Positions 53,166 through 61,507 of a stretch of 64,000 nt of DNA are shown here, piece after piece. How positions within the stretch are numbered: position 1 is the stretch's first letter; each line of letters opens with the position of its first letter. The notes beneath the pieces were generated by a model. It had not been told where the DNA came from and did no database searches. It was given only the letters and a program-made list of their open reading frames with translations. This DNA comes from Sinomonas sp. P10A9 (GTDB lineage: Bacteria > Actinomycetota > Actinomycetes > Actinomycetales > Micrococcaceae). Location of the stretch: positions 2,728,001 to 2,792,000 of the forward strand of contig NZ_CP163302.1 in NCBI RefSeq assembly GCF_041022165.1, written 5' to 3'. The translations under genes were made by a program, and so were the position numbers.

Positions 53166-55106
53166 GTGAATGAAGTCCATACGCACGAACTCCTGACCGA
53201 CGACACCGGAACCGTGACCGTCGAGACCGAGGAGACCATCACCAACGACGCGCCAGTGCGTCAGGAGAGCCAGAAGACCTTCTCCGACTACGGCGTGGCT
53301 CCCGCGATCGCACAGTCGCTGGCCGATGCCGGAATCCTGAACCCGTTCCCCATCCAATCGATGACGCTCGGCGTCGCGCTCGGTGGCCACGACATCATCG
53401 GGCAGGCCAAGACCGGTACCGGCAAGACCCTCGGCTTCGGCATCCCTGCACTCCAGCGGGCCATCCCCGCCGACCATCCGGACTACGCCAAGCTCCCCGC
53501 CCCCGGGGCGCCGCAGGCACTCGTCGTCGTGCCGACGCGCGAGCTCGCCGTCCAGGTCAGCAAGGATCTCCAGACCGCGAGCAAGCGCACCACACTCCGG
53601 GTCGAGGTCATCTACGGCGGTCGGGCCTACGAGCCCCAGATCGAGGCCCTCAAGCGGGGCGTCGAGGTGGTCGTCGGCACTCCGGGCCGTCTCATCGACC
53701 TACACCGCCAGCGCCACCTGAATCTCAAGAACGTCCGCATGATCGTCCTCGACGAGGCAGACGAGATGCTCGACCTGGGGTTCCTCCCGGACGTCGAGAC
53801 TCTCATGGCCGCGGTACCCGCGGTCCGTCAGACGCTGCTCTTCTCGGCCACCATGCCGGGCCCCGTTGTCGCGATGGCCCGCCGGTACATGACCCAGCCG
53901 ACCCACATCCGCGCCTCGGACCCCAACGACGATTCGATCACCAAGAAGGACATCCGTCAGGTGATCTACCGCGCGCACCAGCTGGACAAGGACGAGGTCG
54001 TGGCGCGCATCCTCCAGGCCGAGGGGCGAGGCCGGACCATCATCTTCACGAAGACCAAGCGGACCGCCGCCAAGCTCTCCGAGGAGCTCATCGACCGCGG
54101 GTTCGCCGCCGCGGCACTCCACGGCGATCTCGGCCAGGGCGCCCGCGAGCAGGCGCTGCGCGCATTCCGCCATGGCAAGGTGGATGTCCTCGTCGCGACC
54201 GACGTCGCCGCGCGCGGCATCGACGTCGAAGACGTCACCCACGTCATCAACTTCCAGTGCCCCGAGGACGAGAAGGCCTACCTCCACCGCGTCGGCCGTA
54301 CCGGACGCGCGGGGAACAAGGGCACGGCCGTGACGTTCGTGGACTGGGAGGACGTCCCGCGCTGGACGCTCATCAACAAGGCCCTCGGCCTCGACGTCCC
54401 CGAACCCGTCGAGACGTACTCATCCTCCCCGCACCTCTACGCAGACCTGGACATTCCGGCTGGCACCAAGGGCCGCCTCCCACGCAACAAGCGCGTGCTC
54501 GAAGGCCTCGCCGGCGAGGTCGTAGAGGATCTCGGCGAGCCCGGCAAGAAACCACGCCGCAGCAGCGAAGGCCGCGGCAGGGGCGAGCGGCGTGGCGAAT
54601 CCGCGGGTCAGCACGGCTCCCGCCGGAGCCCGGAAGGCCGGGGCGATGCGGGCCACAGCACGGCGCGGCGTGCACAGGAGTCGACCGCGGACGACGGCGC
54701 CGCCATCGCAGACGCCGAAGTGACCGAGGGCGCGGGCAAGTCCGGCCACGGTCACGGTCGGGCCGACCGCCAGGCGCACGCCGAACCGAGCGGCGAGGGC
54801 CGCCGTCGTCGTCGCCGCCCCGCAACCGAAGAGGCCTCCGAGGCCGCGTCAACGGCAGATTCCACCGAGGAGCCGAGCCGTCCGGCGCGCACGCGCAGGA
54901 AGCCCGCGGACACCTCTGCCGAGCGCTCCGCCGAGAGCACTGAGCAGCAGGGCCGCCGGCGGCCGACCTCCGCCGCCATGGCGGTGAACCTCGCCGATGG
55001 CGGGGACGGGGCGCCCCTCGATCGTGGGGTTGCGGCAGCCCGCCGTCGTCGGTCGCGCACTCGCCGTCGTGACGGCGAGGTCGTCTCGCGCACCGAGGCC
55101 GAGTAG
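53166..55106 (+). CDS. DEAD-box ATP-dependent RNA helicase with basic C-terminal tail
   Basis: A 646-residue RNA helicase. Q motif DYGVAPAIAQSLADAGILNPFPIQ, motif I AKTGTGKT (about 81-88), Ia VVPTRELAVQV, II VLDEADEMLDLGF, III FSATMPG, V ATDVAARGID and VI HRVGRTGRAG are intact. The tail (about 470-646) is Arg/Glu/Gly/Ala-rich with RRSRTRRR near the end and should bind RNA. It matches the actinobacterial RhlE/DeaD group for rRNA maturation and cold adaptation. The GTG at 53166 is a best guess (GGAGAGGG lies 12 nt upstream); in-frame upstream codons have no conserved sequence. Confidence 0.93.
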   Translation: MNEVHTHELLTDDTGTVTVETEETITNDAPVRQESQKTFSDYGVAPAIAQSLADAGILNPFPIQSMTLGVALGGHDIIGQAKTGTGKTLGFGIPALQRAIPADHPDYAKLPAPGAPQALVVVPTRELAVQVSKDLQTASKRTTLRVEVIYGGRAYEPQIEALKRGVEVVVGTPGRLIDLHRQRHLNLKNVRMIVLDEADEMLDLGFLPDVETLMAAVPAVRQTLLFSATMPGPVVAMARRYMTQPTHIRASDPNDDSITKKDIRQVIYRAHQLDKDEVVARILQAEGRGRTIIFTKTKRTAAKLSEELIDRGFAAAALHGDLGQGAREQALRAFRHGKVDVLVATDVAARGIDVEDVTHVINFQCPEDEKAYLHRVGRTGRAGNKGTAVTFVDWEDVPRWTLINKALGLDVPEPVETYSSSPHLYADLDIPAGTKGRLPRNKRVLEGLAGEVVEDLGEPGKKPRRSSEGRGRGERRGESAGQHGSRRSPEGRGDAGHSTARRAQESTADDGAAIADAEVTEGAGKSGHGHGRADRQAHAEPSGEGRRRRRRPATEEASEAASTADSTEEPSRPARTRRKPADTSAERSAESTEQQGRRRPTSAAMAVNLADGGDGAPLDRGVAAARRRRSRTRRRDGEVVSRTEAE

Positions 55107-55111
55107 CCGCG

Positions 55112-56038
55112 GTGCGCACGGCCCGCGCCGCGGACGCCGGCGGGGCCGCCGCCCAGACTGCCAGACCTGCCGAAGTTCCCAGCCCGCTATGGTCCCCCGT
55201 GGGGCCGGACCTCGTCGTCCAAGGTGACAACGCCGTAGTGCTTCCGCGCCTCCCGGATGCGGCGTTCACCATGGTCTACATCGATCCGCCTTTCAACACG
55301 GGCCGGCCGCAGCGCCGGCAGGAGCTGAGCATGTTGCGCAGCGCGGACGGCGATCGGGTCGGCTTCTCGGGCCAGCGCTACGAGACGATCAAGGGCGCGC
55401 TGCACACGTACGACGACGCGTTCAGCGACTACTGGGCATTCCTCGAGCCGAGGCTGATCGAGGCCTGGCGTCTCCTCACGCCGGACGGCACCCTGTACCT
55501 GCACCTCGACTACCGCGAAGTGCACTACGCCAAGGTGATGCTGGACGCGATCTTCGGTCGCTCATCGTTCCTGAATGAGATTATCTGGGCCTACGACTAC
55601 GGTGCCCGGACCAAGCGGCGCTGGCCCACGAAGCATGACAACGTGCTCGTGTACGTGAAGGACCCGGCCGCGTACCACTTCGACACGGCCGAGGTCGACC
55701 GTGAGCCCTACATGGCCCCCGGCCTCGTGACGCCGGAGAAGCGCGAGCTCGGCAAGCTGCCCACGGATGTGTGGTGGCACACGATCGTCTCCCCCACCGG
55801 ACGGGAGAAGACCGGCTACCCCACGCAGAAGCCGGAGGGGCTCGTGCGGCGCATGGTCGCGGCATCGAGCCGCCCGGGCGACTGGGTCCTCGACTTCTTC
55901 GCCGGGTCCGGCACCCTCGGCGCGGTGGCCCAGCGCCTCGGGCGGCGGTTCGTATGCGTGGACGAGAACCCGCAGGCGATCGAGGTCATGGCCCGCCGCC
56001 TCCCCACCGCCAAGTTCCTCGGGACCTCGGAGATCTAG
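55112..56038 (+). CDS. Orphan site-specific DNA methyltransferase (N6-A/N4-C, beta class)
   Basis: A 308-residue amino-methyltransferase. The catalytic motif IV DPPF is at 58-61 (YIDPPFNTG) and the AdoMet motif I FAGSGT at 263-268, so motif order IV before I marks the beta class. DYWAFLEPRLIEAWRLLTPDGTLYLHLDYREVHYAK and TGYPTQKPEGLVRRMV are also family blocks. No restriction endonuclease is adjacent, so it is an orphan methylase, possibly epigenetic or involved in replication or repair. The GTG at 55112 is 5 bp after the helicase stop, so it is co-expressed with the helicase. Its TAG stop overlaps the stop of the PHP gene in the palindrome CTAG. Confidence 0.9.
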   Translation: MRTARAADAGGAAAQTARPAEVPSPLWSPVGPDLVVQGDNAVVLPRLPDAAFTMVYIDPPFNTGRPQRRQELSMLRSADGDRVGFSGQRYETIKGALHTYDDAFSDYWAFLEPRLIEAWRLLTPDGTLYLHLDYREVHYAKVMLDAIFGRSSFLNEIIWAYDYGARTKRRWPTKHDNVLVYVKDPAAYHFDTAEVDREPYMAPGLVTPEKRELGKLPTDVWWHTIVSPTGREKTGYPTQKPEGLVRRMVAASSRPGDWVLDFFAGSGTLGAVAQRLGRRFVCVDENPQAIEVMARRLPTAKFLGTSEI

Positions 56039-56883
56039 GAACGCACGACGGCGGCCCCGTGCCCTTGGCGTTCGATCTCACCGAGGACCTCGGCGGACGT
56101 CGTGTTCTCGCCGAGCCGATTGAGCTTGCCCGCGCCGTGGTAGTCGGACGAGCCGGTGACGAACAGTCCGGTCTCGGCCGCGAGGTCCAGGAGGAACGGC
56201 CGGCGCTCCTCTGGATTGTCCCGGTGGTACACCTCGAGTCCGGCCAGGCCTGCGTCGATCATGTCGCGGTACACGGGTTCTCCCACAGTGCGCCCCCGCG
56301 CGGACGCTACCGGGTGCGCGAACACCGGCACGCCGCCGGCCTCGCGGATGAGCGAGACCGCGAACGCCGGTTCGGGCGCATAGTGCTGCACGAAGTACCG
56401 AGACCGCGAGGACAGGATCGTGGCGAAGGCCTCGGTGCGGTCACCCACGAGGCCCGCGGCAACGAGGGCGTCTGCGATATGCGGTCGGCCCACTGTCGCT
56501 CCGGGCGCGACGTGCCGCGTGACGTCGTCCCACGAGAGCGGGTAGTCCTCGGCCAGGAGGGAGACCATGTGCTCGGCCCGGGACAGTCTCGCGTCCTTGG
56601 CCTTCGTGATCTCTTCGAGCAGTCCTGGATGGGTGGGGTCCTGGAGGTAGCAGAGGAGGTGCACGCTGATGCCTTCCGGCGTGCGGCACGAGACCTCCAT
56701 GCCCGGGACGAGCGTGAGCCCGAGCCGCCGCGCGGCGTCGGTGGCCTCGGCCCAGCCGGACGTTGAATCGTGGTCCGTGATCGCGAGGACGTCCAGCCCC
56801 GCCTCGAGCCCTGCCGCGACGAGTTCCGCGGGCGTCTCGGTCCCGTCGGAGACCGTCGAATGGGCGTGCAGATCGATCCTCAC
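56035..56883 (-). CDS. PHP-domain phosphoesterase (YciV/RNase AM-like)
   Basis: A 282-residue metal-dependent phosphoesterase. Histidines are in RIDLHAHSTVSDG and ITDHDST, with further metal ligands in GMEVSC, FAHP and GSSDYHG, the standard PHP set. Relatives hydrolyse 3',5'-nucleoside bisphosphate or act as 5'-3' exoribonucleases. The GTG at 56883 lies 6 nt after a TATCGT box (minus strand, 56890-56895), implying a leaderless mRNA. The gene is convergent with the methyltransferase: both stop codons lie in the palindrome CTAG (56035-56038). The last codons include the GCCGTCGTGCG core of the window-wide hairpin family. Confidence 0.92.
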   Translation of the reverse strand: MRIDLHAHSTVSDGTETPAELVAAGLEAGLDVLAITDHDSTSGWAEATDAARRLGLTLVPGMEVSCRTPEGISVHLLCYLQDPTHPGLLEEITKAKDARLSRAEHMVSLLAEDYPLSWDDVTRHVAPGATVGRPHIADALVAAGLVGDRTEAFATILSSRSRYFVQHYAPEPAFAVSLIREAGGVPVFAHPVASARGRTVGEPVYRDMIDAGLAGLEVYHRDNPEERRPFLLDLAAETGLFVTGSSDYHGAGKLNRLGENTTSAEVLGEIERQGHGAAVVRS

Positions 56884-56935
56884 ACCCTCACGATAGCGCG
56901 CTGGACATCACAGACCGCGGTGGAACAATGGCGTA

Positions 56936-58513
56936 ATGAGTGTTTCAGATTCCGCAGCCGGCGATCCCGGCCAGCCCGCAGCCGCACAGCAGCCCATGGA
57001 AGAGCGTGTCAACAACCGCTCGCAGCGCCCGACCTCGGACGCGTTCAAGGCATTCATGGCCTCGAAGTGGGCGCCTGCAGATGCCTCGCTCCCGGCGCGC
57101 GACGACGTGGCAGACCACGCCGAGCGGCGCCGTCGTGCGATCTCCGACCGCTTCCCGGGCGAGCGGCTCATCATCCCGGCCGGGCCGCCGAAGGTCCGTT
57201 CCAATGACACCGACTACCGATTCCGTCCCCATTCGGCGTTCGCGCACCTCACCGGCCTCGGCCTCGACCATGAGCCCGACGCCGTGCTCATCCTCGAGCC
57301 TGTTGACGAGGGCACGGGCGACGGCGGCGGCCACCACAGCGCGACCCTCTACTTCCGTCCGCTCGCCGGCCGCGACAGCGAACAGTTCTATGCCGACGCG
57401 CGCTCGGGCGAGTTCTGGGTTGGCGCGCGGCCCACCCTCGCCGAGATCGAGGCTCGTCTGGGAATCGCGACCGCGCATCTCGACGGGCTCGAGGTCGCCG
57501 TCACGAAGGGCGTCGGCGCGGTGCAGATCGGCGGAATCTCGATCCGCCTCGTGCGCAAGGTGGACGAGAACATCGACGCGCTCGTGGACACGGCGCGCTA
57601 CAACACGGCACAGGACCCGGACGCCCTGGACCTCAGCACGCTCGATGCCCTCGACGACCAGCTCGCCGAGGCGCTTTCCGAGCTCCGCCTCCTCAAGGAC
57701 GAGTGGGAGGTCGAGCAGATGCGAGAGTCAGTCGCAGCGACCGCGGCGGGCTTCGAGGAGATCGTCCGGGCGCTCCCGCGGGCCGTCACGCACCGCCGCG
57801 GCGAGCGCGTCGTGGAGAGCGCGTTCTTCGCCAAAGCCCGCGAGGAGGGCAACGACCTCGGCTACGAGACGATCGCGGCCGCGGGCAACAACGCGACAGT
57901 GCTCCACTGGATCCGCAACAACGGCGCGGTACGCGAGGGCGAACTGCTCCTCGTGGACGCAGGCGTCGAGGGCGAGTCCCTCTACACCGCGGACATCACC
58001 CGAACCGTTCCCGTGAACGGCACCTACTCGGAGATCCAGCGCCGCATCTATCAGGCGGTCCTCGACGCCGCCGACGCAGCCTTCGCCGCCGCGAAGCCCG
58101 GCGTCAAGTTCCGCCACGTGCACACGGCGGCGATGGAGGTGCTCGCCGCCCGGCTCGAGGAATGGGGCATCCTGCCCGTGTCCGCGGCCGAGGCGCTCTC
58201 GGAGACCGGCCAGCAGCACCGCCGCTGGATGCCGCACGGAACGAGCCACCACCTGGGCCTCGACGTGCACGACTGCGCTCAGGCGCGCCGTGAGCTCTAC
58301 CTCGACGGCGAACTCGCACCGGGCATGGTCTTCACGATCGAGCCGGGCCTTTACTTCAAGGCGGAAGACCTTGCCATCCCTGAGGAATACCGCGGGATCG
58401 GCGTGCGCATCGAGGACGATGTCCTCATGACGGCCGAGGGCCCCGTGAACCTCAGCGCCGCGCTCCCCCGCACCCCGAGCGATGTCGAGGCCTGGATGGC
58501 GTCCCTGCGCTGA
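56936..58513 (+). CDS. pepP: Xaa-Pro aminopeptidase (aminopeptidase P family)
   Basis: A 525-residue M24 metallopeptidase that removes N-terminal residues before proline. An N-terminal creatinase-like domain (about 60-250) precedes the pita-bread domain. Metal ligands are seen in LLVDAGVEGESLYTADITRT (two Asp), MPHGTSHHLGLDVHD (His), FTIEPGLYF (Glu) and GIGVRIEDDVLM (Glu). The first 35 residues are Gln/Ala/Pro-rich. The ATG at 56936 has no Shine-Dalgarno site; AACAAT 6 nt upstream is a weak -10. It is divergent from the PHP gene (52 bp between starts). Confidence 0.94.
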   Translation: MSVSDSAAGDPGQPAAAQQPMEERVNNRSQRPTSDAFKAFMASKWAPADASLPARDDVADHAERRRRAISDRFPGERLIIPAGPPKVRSNDTDYRFRPHSAFAHLTGLGLDHEPDAVLILEPVDEGTGDGGGHHSATLYFRPLAGRDSEQFYADARSGEFWVGARPTLAEIEARLGIATAHLDGLEVAVTKGVGAVQIGGISIRLVRKVDENIDALVDTARYNTAQDPDALDLSTLDALDDQLAEALSELRLLKDEWEVEQMRESVAATAAGFEEIVRALPRAVTHRRGERVVESAFFAKAREEGNDLGYETIAAAGNNATVLHWIRNNGAVREGELLLVDAGVEGESLYTADITRTVPVNGTYSEIQRRIYQAVLDAADAAFAAAKPGVKFRHVHTAAMEVLAARLEEWGILPVSAAEALSETGQQHRRWMPHGTSHHLGLDVHDCAQARRELYLDGELAPGMVFTIEPGLYFKAEDLAIPEEYRGIGVRIEDDVLMTAEGPVNLSAALPRTPSDVEAWMASLR

Positions 58514-58535
58514 CCCGCACGCAGCGCCACCAAGC

Positions 58536-58599
58536 GAACGCTGCATCAGGGCAGGCCGCGACAGCGCTGGCTGAAGCGGGATGTCCTGATGCAGCGTTC
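58536..58599. terminator. Hairpin with 15-bp perfect arms between pepP and the YflT-like gene
   Basis: GAACGCTGCATCAGG (58536-58550) and CCTGATGCAGCGTTC (58585-58599) are perfect inverted copies around a 34-nt loop that itself can fold (GCCGCGACAGCGCTGGC). It lies between two convergent genes and likely terminates both. It does not belong to the GCACGACGGC family. Confidence 0.75.
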
Positions 58600-58624
58600 T
58601 GTGGGTGGGAGACCCGCGGTGGAG

Positions 58625-59539
58625 CTACGCGCTCGGGTTGGCCTCGTCGTCGCCCTTCCCGGCGGGCCGGGGCTCCCCCTCCGGCTTTGGCTCTGGTTCC
58701 ACGCGCACGCCGTACTGCGGGCGGCCGTCAGGGAGATCGTGGTAGCCGGCGCGCGGCTCGTGGGCCGGCTGAGCGGGCACGGCCTTCGGCTCCGCGGCTT
58801 CCGGCTGCGGCTCGCCACCAGCGTTCACGCCGTACGGATCGGTCCATCCGGACGGCCGCTTTGGCTCGTCATGCTGCGGAGGCTGCCACGGCTGGCCGTA
58901 GCCCGGCTGCTGCTGACCATAACCACCCTGCTGACCATAGCCGCCCGGCTGGCCATAACCACCCTGCTGGTGCTGGCCACCCTGCTGGCCGTAGCCGCCC
59001 GGCTGGCCATAGCCGCTCTGCTGGTGCTGGCCACTCTGGACCGCCCCCTGGCCCATGGGGAGCTGGGCGAGGAGCCTGCGCGCCTCGTGGGCCACGTCCT
59101 GGCCGACAATGACGTCATAGTTGCTCGCGATCACCTGGCTCGTCGACGTGAAGTCCCTCTTGCCGCGCTGCATCGCATACGTCACGATGCCGAACAGCAT
59201 GAAGAAGGCCGCGCCCATGAGCACGGACGTGATGATCGAGAAATAGCTGCCGTTTGGCGTGAAGAACGAGAGCAGCACGCCCACGAACAAGCCGAACCAC
59301 ATGCCGCTCAGGGCCCCGTTGAGGGCCACCCGGGGGTAGCTCAGGCGGCCGGTGACCCGCTCAACGAGCTTGAGGTCATTGCCGACGATCGCGACCAGCT
59401 CGACCGGGAACTGCTGGTCGGCGAGGTAGTCCACGGCCTTCTGCGCATCGAGGTAGGAAGTGTAGGAGCCGACGGTTTCGCCGTGCGGGAGCGCGCGGGC
59501 CTCGTCGGTGGGCTTCGCGGAACCGAACAAGTTGGACAT
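58625..59539 (-). CDS. YflT-type general-stress membrane protein with Gly/Gln/Tyr repeat tail
   Basis: A 304-residue protein. Its N-terminal part (about 25-70, GSYTSYLDAQKAVDYLADQQ) fits the heat-induced stress protein YflT (general stress protein 17M-like) domain. Two membrane segments follow (about 82-105 and 110-130, ALSGMWFGLFVGVLLSFF and ITSVLMGAAFFMLFGIVTY). The C-terminal half is a low-complexity tail with about ten GYGQ or GQHQQ units, then a Pro/Glu-rich end. The ATG at 59539 has an ATGGAGGC site. The tail resembles the cytoplasmic tail of the HtrA-like protease at the left end of the window. Biochemical function is unknown. Confidence 0.85.
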   Translation of the reverse strand: MSNLFGSAKPTDEARALPHGETVGSYTSYLDAQKAVDYLADQQFPVELVAIVGNDLKLVERVTGRLSYPRVALNGALSGMWFGLFVGVLLSFFTPNGSYFSIITSVLMGAAFFMLFGIVTYAMQRGKRDFTSTSQVIASNYDVIVGQDVAHEARRLLAQLPMGQGAVQSGQHQQSGYGQPGGYGQQGGQHQQGGYGQPGGYGQQGGYGQQQPGYGQPWQPPQHDEPKRPSGWTDPYGVNAGGEPQPEAAEPKAVPAQPAHEPRAGYHDLPDGRPQYGVRVEPEPKPEGEPRPAGKGDDEANPSA

Positions 59540-59625
59540 GCCTCCATTCTTACGCGAGTCGCCGCGCAATATGTGTGTTTCCGCTCAGAGTGAGCGCTGA
59601 GTTTGAGCTGGAGTAGCCTAAGTGC

Positions 59626-60903
59626 GTGAGTTGGACCCCCACCCGTGTCTTCGTCGCCAGGCTCCTGGGCCTCGACGTCTTCGACCCTGCCGGCGACCGC
59701 GTAGGGCGGCTTCGCGACGTCGTCGTAATCCCCCGCGGCGTGCGCCCTCCCCAGTCTGTCGGCATCGTGGTGGAGGTCCCTGGGAAGAGGCGGGTGTTCG
59801 TGCCCATGACCCGCGTGACGAGCATGGACCAGTCGCAGATCATCACGACCGGCCTCATCAACCTGCGCCGGTTCGAGCAGCGCGGCGCGGAGCAGCTCAT
59901 CCTCGGGGACGTCTTCGACAGCCACGTGACCCTCGTAGAGGACGGCACCGAGGCCACCATCGAGGACCTCGCCATCGACCAGCAGCGCAACGGCGACTGG
60001 CTCGTGAGCAAGCTGTTCGTGCGGCGTCTCCTCGGCGGCCGGGGCCTCCGTGGCCTTCGGCGTGGCGAGACGCTTCTCGTCGACTGGGAGGACACGCGGC
60101 GTGGCGCGGGTCAGGGCCGCGGCGCCGCCCAGTTCCTTGCGACGCATGAGGACCTCAAGCCCGCAGACTTCGCCGACGCCATGCAGGAGATGAGCGACCA
60201 GCGGCGGCTCGAGGTCGTCTCGGAGCTGCAGGACGAGCGCCTTGCAGACGTCCTCCAAGAGCTCCCCGAGGACGACCAGGTCGAGATCCTCTCCGCGCTG
60301 GACCTCGAGCGCGCGGCCGATGTCCTCGAGGAAATGGACCCCGACGACGCCGCAGACCTTCTCGCCGACCTCCCCGCGGACAAGGCGGAGGAGCTCCTGC
60401 AGCTCATGGAACCCGAGGAAGCCGAGGACGTGCGCCGGCTCCTCCAGTACGACGAGGGAACCGCCGGTTCCGTCATGACGCCGGTTCCCGTGGTGCTCCC
60501 TCCGGAAGCCACGGTCGCTGAGGCGTTGGCCCACGTGCGCCGCGAGGAGCTCAGTCCCGCGCTGGCCTCGTCGATCTACATCTGCCGGCCCCCGCTCGAG
60601 ACCCCCACGGGGCGCTACCTCGGGACAGTGCACATCCAGCAGCTCCTTCGCAGCGCACCGCCCGAGCAGCTCGGCACCCTCGTGGACAAGAACCTCGAGC
60701 CCATCCACGACCTGGCACCCATCGGCGACGTGGCAAGGGCCATGGCGCAGTACAACCTCAATTCCATTGCCGTTGTCAACGAGGACGGCCGTCTCGTCGG
60801 GGCGGTGACCGTTGATGACCTCCTCGACCACCTCCTGCCCGACGACTGGCGCGTCCACGAGGATGGCGAGCCCGTGAAGAAGTTCGGAGGACGCTTTGGC
60901 TGA
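59626..60903 (+). CDS. PRC-barrel / MgtE-N / CBS protein without membrane domain
   Basis: A 425-residue soluble protein. The N-terminus (about 5-90) looks like a PRC-barrel (ARLLGLDVFDPAGDRVGRLRDVVV), the middle (about 170-290) is the MgtE N-terminal superhelix (FADAMQEMSDQRRLEVVSEL; AADVLEEMDPDDAADLLADL), and two CBS domains (about 285-410) follow (VMTPVPVVLPPEATVAEALAHV; LNSIAVVNEDGRLVGAVTVDD). The MgtE transport domain is missing, so it is probably a Mg/nucleotide sensor, not a transporter. The GTG at 59626 is 6 nt after TAGCCT. Its end overlaps the DUF1003 gene by 8 nt. Confidence 0.9.
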   Translation: MSWTPTRVFVARLLGLDVFDPAGDRVGRLRDVVVIPRGVRPPQSVGIVVEVPGKRRVFVPMTRVTSMDQSQIITTGLINLRRFEQRGAEQLILGDVFDSHVTLVEDGTEATIEDLAIDQQRNGDWLVSKLFVRRLLGGRGLRGLRRGETLLVDWEDTRRGAGQGRGAAQFLATHEDLKPADFADAMQEMSDQRRLEVVSELQDERLADVLQELPEDDQVEILSALDLERAADVLEEMDPDDAADLLADLPADKAEELLQLMEPEEAEDVRRLLQYDEGTAGSVMTPVPVVLPPEATVAEALAHVRREELSPALASSIYICRPPLETPTGRYLGTVHIQQLLRSAPPEQLGTLVDKNLEPIHDLAPIGDVARAMAQYNLNSIAVVNEDGRLVGAVTVDDLLDHLLPDDWRVHEDGEPVKKFGGRFG

Positions 60904-61507
60904 GCCCCGCAAGCTGCCCGGTCTGGATACCCCCCTCGAGCAGCGCACGCGGCTCATCCCCCGCCCCGATCCCGATGCATTCGGCCGCTTCGCGGAGAAC
61001 TTCGCGCGCTACATGGGAACGCCGCGCTTCCTGCTGTACATGACGCTGTTCTGCGTGGTTTGGCTGGGCTGGAACACGTTGGGCCCTGAGGACCTGCAGT
61101 TCGACCCGAAGTCGCTCAACTACACGCTCCTGACCCTCCTGCTGTCCCTCCAGGCCTCCTACGCCGCCCCCCTCATCCTCCTTGCCCAGAACCGGCAGGA
61201 TGACCGCGACAGGGTGCAGATCGAGCAGGACCGGTCCCGCAACGAGCGCAGCCTCGCCGACACCGAGTACCTCACCCGCGAGCTCGCATCCCTGCGCCTC
61301 GCGCTGCGCGAGGTCGCGACGCGCGACTTCGTCAGGGCCGAGCTGCGCTCGCTCGTCGAGGACCTCGCGAACGATCCGGACGAGCCGGAGTCGGAGGGCC
61401 GTTCTGACCGGGTCCGCTCGGACGGGAGGCCCCGCAAGGAGCGAAAGCAGCGCGCCCCGAAGACCCAGCAGATCCCCCGGGTCCGCGACGCAGGGAGCAC
61501 AGAATGA
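60896..61507 (+). CDS. DUF1003 membrane protein (TTG start)
   Basis: A 203-residue protein with two membrane segments (about 44-62, FLLYMTLFCVVWLGWNT; 76-97, TLLTLLLSLQASYAAPLILL) and the DUF1003 signature QASYAAPLILLAQNRQDDRDR. A charged coiled-coil and a basic Arg/Lys-rich tail follow. The start is TTG at 60896 with GGAGG 6 nt upstream; it overlaps the preceding gene by 8 nt and no ATG or GTG fits. It is translationally coupled on both sides (ATGA with mrp). The pairing with the MgtE-N/CBS protein suggests an ion-related complex; this is inference. Confidence 0.9.
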   Translation: MAEPRKLPGLDTPLEQRTRLIPRPDPDAFGRFAENFARYMGTPRFLLYMTLFCVVWLGWNTLGPEDLQFDPKSLNYTLLTLLLSLQASYAAPLILLAQNRQDDRDRVQIEQDRSRNERSLADTEYLTRELASLRLALREVATRDFVRAELRSLVEDLANDPDEPESEGRSDRVRSDGRPRKERKQRAPKTQQIPRVRDAGSTE

